Shown: positions 26,144 to 35,025, counted from the first letter of the stretch. The stretch is DNA of 41,240 nt from CBDHHC01 sp050633205 (GCA_050633205.1 JBOEGA010000200.1:1-41240); one strand, 5' to 3'. A program made the numbers and translations. The notes: a model not told the origin generated them from the letters alone.

Positions 26144-27298
26144 TTAAACTATTTTCTCGAGACCTTTGATCTGAAGACCATAGGCATCCAGCCCCACAAC
26201 TCTGGGCATTGGTGAATTTGAAAGAAGTACCATTTCTTTCACACCCAGATCCTGGAGAATCTGTGCCCCGATACCATATTCAACCAGTCGGTTTTCATTC
26301 GACTTGCCATCTTTCTTACCTGATTTGCCCGCAGTTTTACATAGCTTATTTAACTTACCCGACACGGCTCCGGGCTTAACATCCCGGATGAGTACAATAA
26401 CGCCTCTGCCCTCTTCTGCAATCTTCTTCATCGATTTTTCAAGAAGAGAATGCTTGTAGCCTTTTGTGCCTATTCCCAGCATGTCAGATAACACATCAGA
26501 GGAGTGTACACGCACCAGTACAGGTTCTCCCGTTGAAACATCTCCTTTGACCAAAGCAAGATGTTCGGATGGCTGGGCGGTATTTGTATAAACTTTTACA
26601 CTGAAGTCACCACCATAAATGCTTTCAATATCATACTCACTGGTGCGCTGAACCAGATTATCATATTTACGCCGGTAAGCGATCAGGTCCTCTATGGTTC
26701 CGATCTTCAGGCCATGCTCTTTGGCAAATGGAATAAGATCAGGCATACGGGCCATTGTACCATCATCGTTCATGATTTCGCAGATCACACCTGCTGGCGT
26801 ATGTCCGGCAAGCCTTGCAATATCAACAGCAGCTTCTGTGTGTCCTGCTCTGACAAGAACACCACCTGTTCTGGCTACCAGTGGAAAAACATGTCCCGGT
26901 GATACAATATCCTGAGAGGTTTTTCTCTCATCGATAGCAACAGCAATGGTATGCGCCCTGTCATGGGCTGAAATACCAGTTGTAATGCCCTCACGCGCTT
27001 CTACTGATACCGTGAATGCAGTCTGGTTACGTGATTGATTATCCTGAGACATCAATGCCAGATTAAGCTTTTCAGAACGTTCCTGCGTAAGCGTAAGACA
27101 AATCAGGCCACGACCATATTTAGCCATAAAATTTACAGCTTCAGGAGTTGCCATCTGGGCAGGAATAACAAGATCACCTTCATTCTCACGGTCTTCTGCA
27201 TCCACAAGAATAAACATTTTCCCCTGGCGGGCATCCTCGATAACCTCGCTTATTGGAGAGAGGAAAGAATTTTCATGTTTATCCGGCTCAGTAACCAT
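26144..27298 (-). CDS. ribB: 3,4-dihydroxy-2-butanone 4-phosphate synthase with degenerate GTP cyclohydrolase II domain
   Basis: A 384-residue two-domain RibBA-like protein. The RibB half (1-205) is intact: VDAEDRENEGDLVIPA, SAHDRAHTI, GHVFPLVARTGGVLVRAGHTEAAVDIARLAG. The RibA-like half (about 230-384) keeps LVRVHSSDVLSDML and IAEEGRGVIVLIRD, but all three zinc cysteines of cyclohydrolase II are gone: alignment by eye with E. coli RibA C54, C65 and C67 gives D268, K279 and Y281. A Lys-rich insert (about 325-335) is also present. It should therefore make only the butanone phosphate (RibBX-type), and a separate GTP cyclohydrolase II is needed elsewhere. Confidence 0.92.
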   Translation of the reverse strand: MVTEPDKHENSFLSPISEVIEDARQGKMFILVDAEDRENEGDLVIPAQMATPEAVNFMAKYGRGLICLTLTQERSEKLNLALMSQDNQSRNQTAFTVSVEAREGITTGISAHDRAHTIAVAIDERKTSQDIVSPGHVFPLVARTGGVLVRAGHTEAAVDIARLAGHTPAGVICEIMNDDGTMARMPDLIPFAKEHGLKIGTIEDLIAYRRKYDNLVQRTSEYDIESIYGGDFSVKVYTNTAQPSEHLALVKGDVSTGEPVLVRVHSSDVLSDMLGIGTKGYKHSLLEKSMKKIAEEGRGVIVLIRDVKPGAVSGKLNKLCKTAGKSGKKDGKSNENRLVEYGIGAQILQDLGVKEMVLLSNSPMPRVVGLDAYGLQIKGLEKIV

Positions 27299-27327
27299 AA
27301 GTTTATACCTTTAAAGAGTGATTTCTC

Positions 27328-27927
27328 TTATTGAGATTTGACATCCTGCATTCTTGATACGTAACGAGCTAACAAATCAACCTCAAAATTTACATAATCT
27401 TCCGCAACCCGCTCACCCCAGGTCGTAACTTCCATCGTATGCGGTATCAGATTGATACCAAAAGTACGATCATTAACCTCGTTAACAGTCAGAGATGTAC
27501 CATTCAGTGCTACAGACCCCTTTGGAGCAACAAAATGCTTAAGATTATCAGGAATTTCAAATGTAAATCGCTTAGACTCGCCATCTAGGCGAATTTCCGT
27601 AATTCTGGCAAGAGCATCCACATGACCTGATACAATATGACCGCCAAGTTCATCACCAGCAGTCAGAGAGCGCTCAAGGTTAATTTTGCGACCAGCTTGC
27701 CATGTCCCCAGCGTTGTGCATTCAAGGGTTTCATTTGACACATCCACATCAAAGATACATGTCCCCCTGTCTGTCTTTTCCATCTTAATTGCTGTAAGAC
27801 AGCAACCATCGCAGGCTATCGAAGCCCCAAGCGCAATGGTCTCTATGTCATAATGGCTCTCAATCCGCATCCGCCCACCAGAGACGGAGTACAGAGTACC
27901 AACATCTGATATTAATCCTGTAAACAT
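27328..27927 (-). CDS. ribE: Riboflavin synthase alpha chain
   Basis: A 199-residue protein with two lumazine-binding repeats. The N-terminal repeat opens MFTGLISDVG with GASIACDGCCLTA, and the second has GHIVSGHVDALARI and KGSVALNGTSLTVNEV. It dismutates two 6,7-dimethyl-8-ribityllumazine molecules to riboflavin. In this naming ribE is the synthase (ribC in E. coli). It lies 10 bases after ribD and 29 before ribBA. Confidence 0.96.
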   Translation of the reverse strand: MFTGLISDVGTLYSVSGGRMRIESHYDIETIALGASIACDGCCLTAIKMEKTDRGTCIFDVDVSNETLECTTLGTWQAGRKINLERSLTAGDELGGHIVSGHVDALARITEIRLDGESKRFTFEIPDNLKHFVAPKGSVALNGTSLTVNEVNDRTFGINLIPHTMEVTTWGERVAEDYVNFEVDLLARYVSRMQDVKSQ

Positions 27928-27937
27928 AATTACCTAT

Positions 27938-29080
27938 TTAGCTAAATCTGTAGATCTGCATATGATCCACATCAACCTGCTGTTCAAAAACCAGATTGCA
28001 CCTGTCGCTCTCCAGCATGGTTTTCAGGCCTGTCCCCTCGACAGCAAGGCTGCCGGCGTCTCCGAGACGGGTTTTACTCTGAAAAAGCACGAGCTCATCA
28101 ATTAGACCCTTCTCCTGAAATGATCTGACAACTTTTGGACCGCCTTCTACCATCAGGCGGGTTATCCCCTTATCCGCAAGGACTGTCAATAGTTCAGGAA
28201 TTGAAAGTGTCCCTGTTTCCGAATCTACAGGTACAGTAATTAACTGAGCACCACTATATTCTGCAACCCCTGAGTGCACAGAGCCTGTTTCAGGGCTGCA
28301 TATGACCCATAACGGAGTGTCAGTGGCAGACTTATACAGATTACTGGAAGCAGAAACCTGCATATTTCTATCAAGCAGAATACGTATTGGAGAACGATTC
28401 TTCATGCCGGGTAATCGGCATGTCAGATCTGGATTATCTGCTTCTGCAGTACCACGCCCAACCAGTATTGCATCGGCCTGTGCCCGCAGCAAATGTGCAT
28501 AAGACCGTGATGTCGGACAGGTCACCCACACAGGAGCCCCATTCCCGTTAGATACCATCAAATCAGCATCTACCCCGAGCTTTACCTGTATAAAGGGCCT
28601 TTTTTCAACCTGCCGGAGTATATGGCCTTTCATAATCCATTGTGCCTGCTCAACAAGGTCAGATGACACCTGTCTGACGGTAATCCCTGACTCTCGCAGC
28701 ATAGCGAGACCGCGCCCGGCAACTCTGTGATCAGGATCAAGAGCGGCATAGACCACATGTTTAATGCCAGCTTTGATTACTGCTTCAGCACATGGGGGTG
28801 TCTTTCCGTAATGAGAGCATGGCTCAAGAGTTACATAGAGCGTCGCGCCTGATGCTTTTTCACCAGCCTGCTCCAGCGCCACAGTTTCTGCATGAGGGCG
28901 GCCTGAAGGCTGTGTCCAGCCACGACCGACAACAACGGGTACATCACCGCCCTGCACTATGACAGCACCAACACAGGGGTTGGGAGCACAGCGCCCCAGC
29001 CCGCGGCGAGAGAGCTTTAATGCCAGCCTCATATAAAAATTATCACTTTTATTCATGAGAGCAGCAATCGTTATTGGCAC
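27938..29080 (-). CDS. ribD: Bifunctional riboflavin deaminase/reductase
   Basis: A 380-residue protein. The N-terminal deaminase has the zinc site HAETVAL with TLEPCSHYGKTPPC. The C-terminal reductase (about 150-380) has PFIQVKLGVDADL, AILVGRGTAEADNPDLTCR and LMVEGGPKV. It carries out the second and third steps from the GTP-derived pyrimidine. GTG 29080 overlaps the nrdR stop by one base. ATG 29056 (start MNKSDNFYMRLAL) fits homologs better, but neither has a clear ribosome-binding site. Confidence 0.95.
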   Translation of the reverse strand: MPITIAALMNKSDNFYMRLALKLSRRGLGRCAPNPCVGAVIVQGGDVPVVVGRGWTQPSGRPHAETVALEQAGEKASGATLYVTLEPCSHYGKTPPCAEAVIKAGIKHVVYAALDPDHRVAGRGLAMLRESGITVRQVSSDLVEQAQWIMKGHILRQVEKRPFIQVKLGVDADLMVSNGNGAPVWVTCPTSRSYAHLLRAQADAILVGRGTAEADNPDLTCRLPGMKNRSPIRILLDRNMQVSASSNLYKSATDTPLWVICSPETGSVHSGVAEYSGAQLITVPVDSETGTLSIPELLTVLADKGITRLMVEGGPKVVRSFQEKGLIDELVLFQSKTRLGDAGSLAVEGTGLKTMLESDRCNLVFEQQVDVDHMQIYRFS

Positions 29081-29565
29081 TAGTTTTCTTTGTTCGAGAA
29101 AAGGCTCGGCTGTTCGTCATTAGACATTTCTCCAAGCAGTTCTTCAAAGTCTTTGGCTTCCCTGAAGTTTTTATACACTGACGCAAACCTGACATAGGCC
29201 ACGTCATCCAGCGTTTTCAGGCCTTCCATAACCAGTTCACCGATTTTATTGGCATCGATATCGCCTTCGCCAATATTTTCAAGTTGGCGTACAATCCCGG
29301 TCACCATCCGCTCTATCCGGTCTGGTTCCACAGGACGCTTGCGCACTGCTATCTGCACAGAACGCATCAACTTATCACGTTCAAACGGTACTCGTCGACC
29401 TGTCCGCTTGACTACAGTCAGCTCGCGAAGCTGAATTCTCTCGAATGTCGTAAACCTCCCTCCGCAGTCGGTACAAATACGGCGACGTCGAATGGAGGTA
29501 CTGTCTTCTGTAGGTCGTGAGTCTTTAACCTGGGTTATCGTGCTGCCACAATATGGACACCGCAT
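29080..29565 (-). CDS. nrdR: Ribonucleotide reductase repressor NrdR
   Basis: A 161-residue regulator. The N-terminal zinc ribbon is MRCPYCGSTITQVKDSRP…RRRRICTDCGGRFTTFER, with two CxxC pairs, followed by an ATP-cone (VVKRTGRRVPFERDKLMRSV…). It represses ribonucleotide reductase genes when dATP is bound. It sits between glyA and ribD, the usual proteobacterial position. No NrdR-box pair was noticed nearby. Confidence 0.96.
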   Translation of the reverse strand: MRCPYCGSTITQVKDSRPTEDSTSIRRRRICTDCGGRFTTFERIQLRELTVVKRTGRRVPFERDKLMRSVQIAVRKRPVEPDRIERMVTGIVRQLENIGEGDIDANKIGELVMEGLKTLDDVAYVRFASVYKNFREAKDFEELLGEMSNDEQPSLFSNKEN

Positions 29566-29602
29566 CTTTCAATCCCTGTTCTCAGCACACTACCGTTTTC
29601 AA

Positions 29603-30901
29603 TTACGAATTATAAATAGGAAAACGGGCGCATAGTTCCAATACCCGCTGTTTAACAGCATTTTCTACTGCTCCATTACCCTCGGCACCATTAGCTGCGA
29701 GACCGTCAAGCACTTCGATGATCATCCCACTGATCAGCTTGAACTCTTCAGTTTTGAACCCTCTCGTGGTCCCCGCCGGACTGCCCAATCTTACACCCGA
29801 AGTTATTGTAGGCTTTTCCGGATCAAAAGGCACTCCATTTTTATTGCAGGTTATGTTTGCACGCCCCAGCGCAGCTTCACCAGCCTTGCCTGTTAATTTC
29901 TTTGGACGCAGATCAACAAGAACAAGGTGAGTATCTGTTCCGCCAGAGACAATATCCAGACCGCCAGCTTTCAGAGTTTCTGCCATTACACGAGCATTAT
30001 CAACAACATCCTGTGCATATTGCTTGAAGGATGGCTGAAGGTCTTCTCCGAATGCCACTGCTTTACCGGCAATGATGTGCATCAACGGGCCGCCCTGCAA
30101 ACCAGGGAAGATTGCTGAATTGATTTTCTTGGCAAGGGCCTCATCATTAGTCAGAACCAGACCACCGCGCGGACCGCGAAGAGTTTTGTGAGTCGTTGAC
30201 GTTGCTATGTGAGCATGAGGGAATGGGCTTGGGTGGGTGCCACCAGCGACCAGTCCTGCAAAGTGAGCCATATCAACCATGAAATATGCCCCAACTTCAT
30301 CTGCAATCTCTCTGAATTTTGCAAAGTCAATTGTACGAGGGTAAGCGGAGCCACCAGCTACAATAAGCTTTGGCTTGTGTTCGCGAGCAAGTGCTGCAAC
30401 CTCATCATAATCAATCTGGTGCGTATCTTCTTTTACGCCATACTGTACTGCGTTAAACCATTTACCTGACATGTTCGGTGGAGCACCATGTGTCAGGTGG
30501 CCACCTGCTGCAAGGCTCAGTCCCATAATTGTTTCGCCAGGCTTAACAGTTGCCATAAAGGCAGCCTGATTGGCCTGTGATCCGGAATTTGGCTGAACAT
30601 TTGCGAAATCACAGCCAAAAAGCTGTTTTGCACGATCGATAGCAAGGCGCTCAACAACATCAACATGCTCACAACCACCGTAATAACGACGACCAGGATA
30701 ACCTTCAGCATATTTGTTCGTCATTACAGATCCGGCAGCTTCAAGAACAGCTTTTGAAACAATGTTCTCGGACGCGATAAGCTCGATTTCATTCTGCTGG
30801 CGGGAAAGTTCATCACCAATTGCTGCAAAGACATCAGGATCACGAACATCAAGTCCCTGAGAAAAAAATTCCTGAATATTTTTATTGTTTTCTGTTGTCA
30901 T
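29603..30901 (-). CDS. glyA: Serine hydroxymethyltransferase
   Basis: A 432-residue PLP enzyme interconverting serine and glycine while charging tetrahydrofolate. NKYAEGYPGRRYYGGCEHVD, HGAPPNMSGKWF, DMAHFAGLVAGG and TSTTHKTLRGPRGG (with the PLP lysine) are present. ATG 30901 was chosen because GAGGAG lies 6 bases upstream; an in-frame TTG two codons earlier has no room for it. It probably heads the nrdR-rib-nusB-thiL operon. It supplies glycine, which hemA just upstream uses. Confidence 0.96.
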   Translation of the reverse strand: MTTENNKNIQEFFSQGLDVRDPDVFAAIGDELSRQQNEIELIASENIVSKAVLEAAGSVMTNKYAEGYPGRRYYGGCEHVDVVERLAIDRAKQLFGCDFANVQPNSGSQANQAAFMATVKPGETIMGLSLAAGGHLTHGAPPNMSGKWFNAVQYGVKEDTHQIDYDEVAALAREHKPKLIVAGGSAYPRTIDFAKFREIADEVGAYFMVDMAHFAGLVAGGTHPSPFPHAHIATSTTHKTLRGPRGGLVLTNDEALAKKINSAIFPGLQGGPLMHIIAGKAVAFGEDLQPSFKQYAQDVVDNARVMAETLKAGGLDIVSGGTDTHLVLVDLRPKKLTGKAGEAALGRANITCNKNGVPFDPEKPTITSGVRLGSPAGTTRGFKTEEFKLISGMIIEVLDGLAANGAEGNGAVENAVKQRVLELCARFPIYNS

Positions 30902-30953
30902 GCTCAACTCCTCAGGGCTGGAATAAACTGCGATAACAAATCATCGTAAAGCA

Positions 30954-30976
30954 GCATATTTCATACTTAAATATGC
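30954..30976. promoter_or_regulatory. Inverted repeat in the glyA leader region
   Basis: Exact 8-bp arms GCATATTT and AAATATGC around a 7-base centre, about 53 bases upstream of the glyA start in the 204-base gap after the small hemA-linked gene. A candidate operator; no regulator is identified. The rest of the gap shows no clear promoter. Confidence 0.35.
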
Positions 30977-31105
30977 TTCTAATGCAAACGGATCTCGGCA
31001 GCTTTCTGTCTGGTAAATATCAAAGTCTGGTTGGATTCTATCAGTCTTTTATTATGGATTATGTCCGCAGGCAAGACCGAGTTTTGTAATAAGCAGACCA
31101 GCGGC

Positions 31106-31318
31106 TTATTTCACAATCTCTGCGATACGTCTTTCCAGTTTGCGCACAGCCAGCCTCTTCAAGTCATTCTGACTGACTGATGTGCTGCCAATAAGCGTTA
31201 TTTCTACCCCGGTCGTCACATCAATTGCCACGACTTTGACTGAGTTTCCAACCGGAGTAAATTCTATTAAAACCTCACCTTTTACGGTAGGTTGGGATGT
31301 TTTATCCAACTTGCTCAC
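31106..31318 (-). CDS. Small conserved protein in the hemA transcript (DUF6898-like)
   Basis: A 70-residue soluble protein whose core reads GEVLIEFTPVGNSVKVVAIDVTTGVEI, followed by a basic helix LKRLAVRKLERRIAEIV. From memory this matches a short alphaproteobacterial family (DUF6898) of unknown function. It begins 5 bases after the hemA stop, so it must be co-transcribed with hemA. No catalytic motif is visible. Confidence 0.65.
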   Translation of the reverse strand: MSKLDKTSQPTVKGEVLIEFTPVGNSVKVVAIDVTTGVEITLIGSTSVSQNDLKRLAVRKLERRIAEIVK

Positions 31319-31323
31319 GTGTA

Positions 31324-32535
31324 TTAAGCTGCCCTTTTAAGGTCCATTTCGCGCCATAACTCGTTTAAACAATCGACCAGATAATCCATATCATCATCTG
31401 TATGCATTGGCCCGGGTGTAAGCCTGATCCGCTCCATACCTCTGGGCACAGTCGGATAATTGATCGGCTGTACGTAAATTCCATATCGCTCGATCAGGGA
31501 ATCTGTAAGCTGCTTGCATCTTACGGGGTCATATACCATTACCGGGACAATATGGCTCGGATTATCCAGCACAGGCAATCCGGCATCGCTCAGCTTTTTC
31601 TTCATTGTGCGTGCACGTTCCTGATGGCGTTCACGCTCAATATTGCTGGATTTCAGATGACGCACGCTCGCCAGAGCACCACCAACGATGGCCGGAGCAA
31701 GTGATGTCGTAAAAATAAAACCCGGAGCATAGGAACGAATGGCATCAACAATATCTGCATGAGCAGCAATATAGCCCCCCATCAGACCAAATCCCTTCGC
31801 CAGTGTTCCCTCGATAACATCAACACGGTGCATCACACCATCGCGCTCGGCAACACCGCCACCGCGTGGGCCATACATGCCAACAGCATGAACTTCATCA
31901 AGATAGGTCAATGCATTATACTTGACGGCCAGATCACAAATCGCGCCAATTGGAGCAATATCACCGTCCATGGAATAAACAGATTCAAAAGCGATTATTT
32001 TGGGAGCAGAATGATCATATTCCTGCAACTGTCTTTCCAGATCTTCCAGATCGTTATGTTTCCAGATACGTTTCGGGCCACCACCCTGACGTATCCCCTC
32101 AATCATGGAAGCGTGATTTTTCTCATCTGAAAAGATAATGCACCCAGGCAACAATTTCACAAGTGTACTCAGAGATGCTTCATTCGCTATATAACCGGAT
32201 GTGAAAAGGAGAGCGGCATCTTTCTGGTGCAGGTCAGCAATTTCCTGTTCCAGTTCAACATGATAATGAGTTGTACCCGCTATATTACGTGTTCCGCCTG
32301 AACCCGCTCCAACAGTATCTATTGTTTCATGCATCGCTGCCAGTACGGCCGGATGCTGCCCCATAGACAGATAGTCATTACTGCACCACACTTTGATGTC
32401 TTTCACACCATTTGCAGTAATATGCTGGGCACGGGGAAATGAGCCACGCATTCTTTTTATATCTGCGAACTCCCGGTACCTTCCCTCCAGCTTAATTGAT
32501 TGAAGAGCTGAAGAGAATATTTCTTTATAATTCAA
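31324..32535 (-). CDS. hemA: 5-aminolevulinate synthase
   Basis: PLP enzyme condensing glycine and succinyl-CoA, the first step of heme synthesis by the Shemin route. Start set at TTG 32535 (403 residues, opening NYKEIF…LEGRYREFADIKR as in homologs) because AAAGGGGG lies 6 bases upstream; an ATG at 32592 would add 19 residues unlike the family. WCSNDYLSMGQHP, GAGSGGTRNIAGT, DEVHAVGMYGPRGGGVAERDG and the PLP-lysine loop GTLAKGFGLMGGYIA are present. The promoter region carries an FNR-like box, and the next gene downstream is the small conserved protein. Confidence 0.95.
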   Translation of the reverse strand: MNYKEIFSSALQSIKLEGRYREFADIKRMRGSFPRAQHITANGVKDIKVWCSNDYLSMGQHPAVLAAMHETIDTVGAGSGGTRNIAGTTHYHVELEQEIADLHQKDAALLFTSGYIANEASLSTLVKLLPGCIIFSDEKNHASMIEGIRQGGGPKRIWKHNDLEDLERQLQEYDHSAPKIIAFESVYSMDGDIAPIGAICDLAVKYNALTYLDEVHAVGMYGPRGGGVAERDGVMHRVDVIEGTLAKGFGLMGGYIAAHADIVDAIRSYAPGFIFTTSLAPAIVGGALASVRHLKSSNIERERHQERARTMKKKLSDAGLPVLDNPSHIVPVMVYDPVRCKQLTDSLIERYGIYVQPINYPTVPRGMERIRLTPGPMHTDDDMDYLVDCLNELWREMDLKRAA

Positions 32536-32626
32536 AGCGAAACCCCCTTTTATTGTGACAGGGCCGGGCCTTGCTCCATCGTTACAGGTCATAGTTTATA
32601 TTAAAACTTTACCTATTATAGCGCAA

Positions 32627-32640
32627 TTGAGAAAGATCAA
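32627..32640 (-). promoter_or_regulatory. FNR/FnrL-like box in the hemA promoter
   Basis: On the minus strand TTGAT-N4-CTCAA matches the FNR/FixK consensus TTGAT-N4-ATCAA at 9 of 10 positions. A perfect TATAAT begins 6 bases further downstream, and a TTTAAT begins 21 bases downstream. The second spacing puts the box centre near -40.5, the class II activation position. The first would place it at about -25, a repressing position. hemA is a known FnrL/FixK target in Rhodobacter and Bradyrhizobium. Confidence 0.6.
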
Positions 32641-32751
32641 TCGCTCGCATAGCGAAGATACGCCGCACCAGTTTTCCAGAACAATAATATAACAAAAACC
32701 TTATTATGTTCTTCGAAATAGTAGAGCCCTTTTAGAACTTTTACAGCAGAC

Positions 32752-32775
32752 TTTACAGATGATGACTTCTGTAAA
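32752..32775. repeat. Inverted repeat far upstream of hemA
   Basis: Exact 8-bp arms TTTACAGA and TCTGTAAA with an 8-base loop, flanked by a looser GCAG…CTGC pair. It lies about 217 bases before the hemA start and about 120 bases past the transpeptidase stop. It could be a 3' stem of the transpeptidase transcript or an operator. Confidence 0.35.
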
Positions 32776-32894
32776 ACAAGCTGCACAAAACTACCTGCCA
32801 ACAGGTTAACAGGTTGTAAAGACCCAAATGGGCCCTTTACCCCCTGAACTTTCTAACCCATCCCCAAAAAAACACCAGAATACCAGATCCTGAA

Positions 32895-34208
32895 CTAGTA
32901 AGCAGCCGCAGTTTTTGTTCCCTCGGCATCTCTTCTATAGATATCCGGACGGAAATGAACCGCACTGTCTTCAGTAGCCCATGCAGTCAGGTATATAAGG
33001 AAAATAGGAATACGTTTTTTAACTTTTATATCTTCCCTGCTAACTGTTCTTTTTACATCAGCGATACGGGAAATATTCCAGTCCTCATTGTCTTTTAATA
33101 TCCAGGCGATCAACTGCTGGATATTCTGAACACGGATACAACCTGAACTCTGTGCTCTGAAATTTTGTGAAAACAGTGTCTTGGAAGGGGTGTCATGCAA
33201 AAATACGGCATGAGTATTATGAAAATTGATCTTCACGAAGCCCAGCGCATTTTCTTTCCAGGGATCCTGTTTGAATATATATTTGCGGGCAACGTCTTCA
33301 TTCCAGTCCAGCGTACGGGAATCAACAGGCTCTCCCTTATGTGTAAAGACATTGATCTTTACAACTTCCAGAAGATCCTTGCCACGCTTTGCATATTCCT
33401 GCGCCTGAGGCACCAGGTCTTTACGGATAATACTTCTTGGAAGTGTCCAGAAGGGGTTAAAGTTTATTTCATGGATTTTACTTTGCAGAACAGGGGTTCT
33501 GCGATCAAATTTTCCTACAATTGCGGAATGCCTTGAAACAACTTTCCCGTCTTCCACAGCCTCAACCTGGGCAGCCGCAATATTAGCCATTACATATTTA
33601 TCTGTTGTTGATTTTGAGAAATAGCTCATGCGTACGAGATTTAATCTTAGCTGCCTCAACCTTGCGCTTGCAGGTATATTCAGAGCTACCAGAGTTTCGT
33701 CTCCCACAACACCGGTAGGAGCAAGACCATGACGTGTCTGAAACTTTTTGACCGCCTGTTCAACATAATAATCGAAAGTTGACAGATATCCGGTACTTTG
33801 ATGAGCCAGATCTCCCGTCAGTGTCAAACGCTCACGAAGCAATTTAACAGCCGGATTGTTTACCCCGACTTTCATTTCAACTTCAGGAACTTTTCTCCAG
33901 CCACCAGCCGCAACAATCTGGGCATAGCGCTTAACAGCCACTTTCATTGGCTCAAGGTTTTTTTGAGATAATGTCGGATAACCACGTGGCGGGTTTGTCT
34001 CCCACTGCTTGGCAAATGAGCGGTCAAACTGCTCCCCCCATCCATTATCAGAATCATCATAATCTGATCCGGACTCGGAATAATTATCTGAGTAAGCGGC
34101 TGTCGTTCCCGTAACAGTCCATGCACCAGCGCCGATTGCCAGAGCTATAGCTGCAAAACAAAAGTTTCTTTTTATTATTCCCGAAAACGCCAAGTGGAAG
34201 TCCCCCAT
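32895..34208 (-). CDS. Exported L,D-transpeptidase (YkuD, YcbB-like)
   Basis: A peptidoglycan cross-linking enzyme of about 437 residues from ATG 34208; a GTG at 34310 would add 34 residues before the signal peptide. The signal sequence is IKRNFCFAAIALAIGAGAW. A putative PG-binding domain (about 116-181, LRERLTLTG…VKKFQTRHGLAPTGVVGDETL) precedes the YkuD domain with H338 and catalytic C357 in SSGCIRV. An Asp/Ser/Gly-rich linker (40-60) follows the signal. This architecture matches E. coli YcbB/LdtD, which makes 3-3 cross-links. The upstream 170 bases contain a lone TATAAT without a good -35. Confidence 0.9.
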   Translation of the reverse strand: MGDFHLAFSGIIKRNFCFAAIALAIGAGAWTVTGTTAAYSDNYSESGSDYDDSDNGWGEQFDRSFAKQWETNPPRGYPTLSQKNLEPMKVAVKRYAQIVAAGGWRKVPEVEMKVGVNNPAVKLLRERLTLTGDLAHQSTGYLSTFDYYVEQAVKKFQTRHGLAPTGVVGDETLVALNIPASARLRQLRLNLVRMSYFSKSTTDKYVMANIAAAQVEAVEDGKVVSRHSAIVGKFDRRTPVLQSKIHEINFNPFWTLPRSIIRKDLVPQAQEYAKRGKDLLEVVKINVFTHKGEPVDSRTLDWNEDVARKYIFKQDPWKENALGFVKINFHNTHAVFLHDTPSKTLFSQNFRAQSSGCIRVQNIQQLIAWILKDNEDWNISRIADVKRTVSREDIKVKKRIPIFLIYLTAWATEDSAVHFRPDIYRRDAEGTKTAAAY

Positions 34209-34380
34209 TTGTTTCAGATTGTTCAGACTATTACTTATAACAAAAATATCAGCATGAAAAAACAACGCTATACCCTCTTTAGCAGGGTATTTTCTATCTA
34301 ACGTTAACACAGGACAGCTTTATGGCAAATCGATGAATTATAGATCACAATTCCGCTGCCCTGCTCAATAAACTGAGAGA

Positions 34381-35025
34381 TTATTTTTTTAGACCACCAT
34401 GAGCCTGTTTGCCCCACAGGCGCTCCAGACGCCCGTCTCTGCCACAGCCATAACGGTAATAGGCATAGCGTCTTGGATTCTTTTTATAATAATCCTGATG
34501 ATATCCTTCTGCCTTATAAAACTCGGTAGCTTCAATAACAGGAGTCACAACAGGCTTTTTAAGTATCTTCGATTCATCAATTTCTTTCTTGGATTCCCTG
34601 GCCAGCTTTAACTGCTCGCGAGTTACAGCAAAAATTGCTGTTTTATAGCTGTGTCCACGATCACAGAACTGGCCTCCACCGTCCGTTGGATCAACGGTTC
34701 TCCAGAAATGGTAAAGCAGTTTTTCATATGTTACTTTTTTAGGATCATAAATAATTTCAACAGCTTCATAGTGCCCTGTTTTTCCGTAAGTAACCTGCTT
34801 ATAGGTAGGATTTTTTGTTGTACCGCCTGTATAACCCGAGGTTGTTTTCAAAACACCCGGCAATTTGTCAAAGTCAGATTCAACACACCAGAAACAGCCA
34901 CCTGCAAAAATTGCACGTCCCTGCTCAGCAGCAGCTTCTTTTTTTTCTTCAGCAATTGCCAGTGATAATGGAAAGAGCACCAGTCCAGCGACCAGAATAA
35001 TAAAGTTACGAAAAGTTCGAGACAT
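34381..35025 (-). CDS. msrA: Peptide methionine-S-sulfoxide reductase, exported
   Basis: A 214-residue protein with a signal peptide (1-25, ending SLAIA) and the MsrA active site GCFWC, catalytic C44. Further family blocks are SGYTGGTTKNPTYKQVTYGKTGHYEAVEIIYDP and FWRTVDPTDGGGQFCDRGHSYKTAIF. It repairs the S-epimer of methionine sulfoxide in exported proteins. AGGTG lies 6 bases before the ATG. It follows msrB by 38 bases in one transcript. Confidence 0.95.
   Translation of the reverse strand: MSRTFRNFIILVAGLVLFPLSLAIAEEKKEAAAEQGRAIFAGGCFWCVESDFDKLPGVLKTTSGYTGGTTKNPTYKQVTYGKTGHYEAVEIIYDPKKVTYEKLLYHFWRTVDPTDGGGQFCDRGHSYKTAIFAVTREQLKLARESKKEIDESKILKKPVVTPVIEATEFYKAEGYHQDYYKKNPRRYAYYRYGCGRDGRLERLWGKQAHGGLKK

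Larger units (their letters stand above)
32593..32894. other. 302-base spacer upstream of hemA
   Basis: No coding sequence. It holds the FNR-like box and -10 elements at 32600-32640, an exact 8-bp inverted repeat at 32752-32775, a tandem AACAGGTT pair (about 32801-32816) and an imperfect stem (GTAAAG / CTTTAC arms, about 32817-32841) past the transpeptidase stop. I see no clear rho-independent terminator for the transpeptidase gene. Confidence 0.5.

Noticed and set aside
25600..29080. FMN riboswitch controlling the riboflavin genes
   Set aside because: Gaps in the block are 1-69 bases, and none holds an RFN-like sequence. The operon appears to be led from nrdR or glyA.
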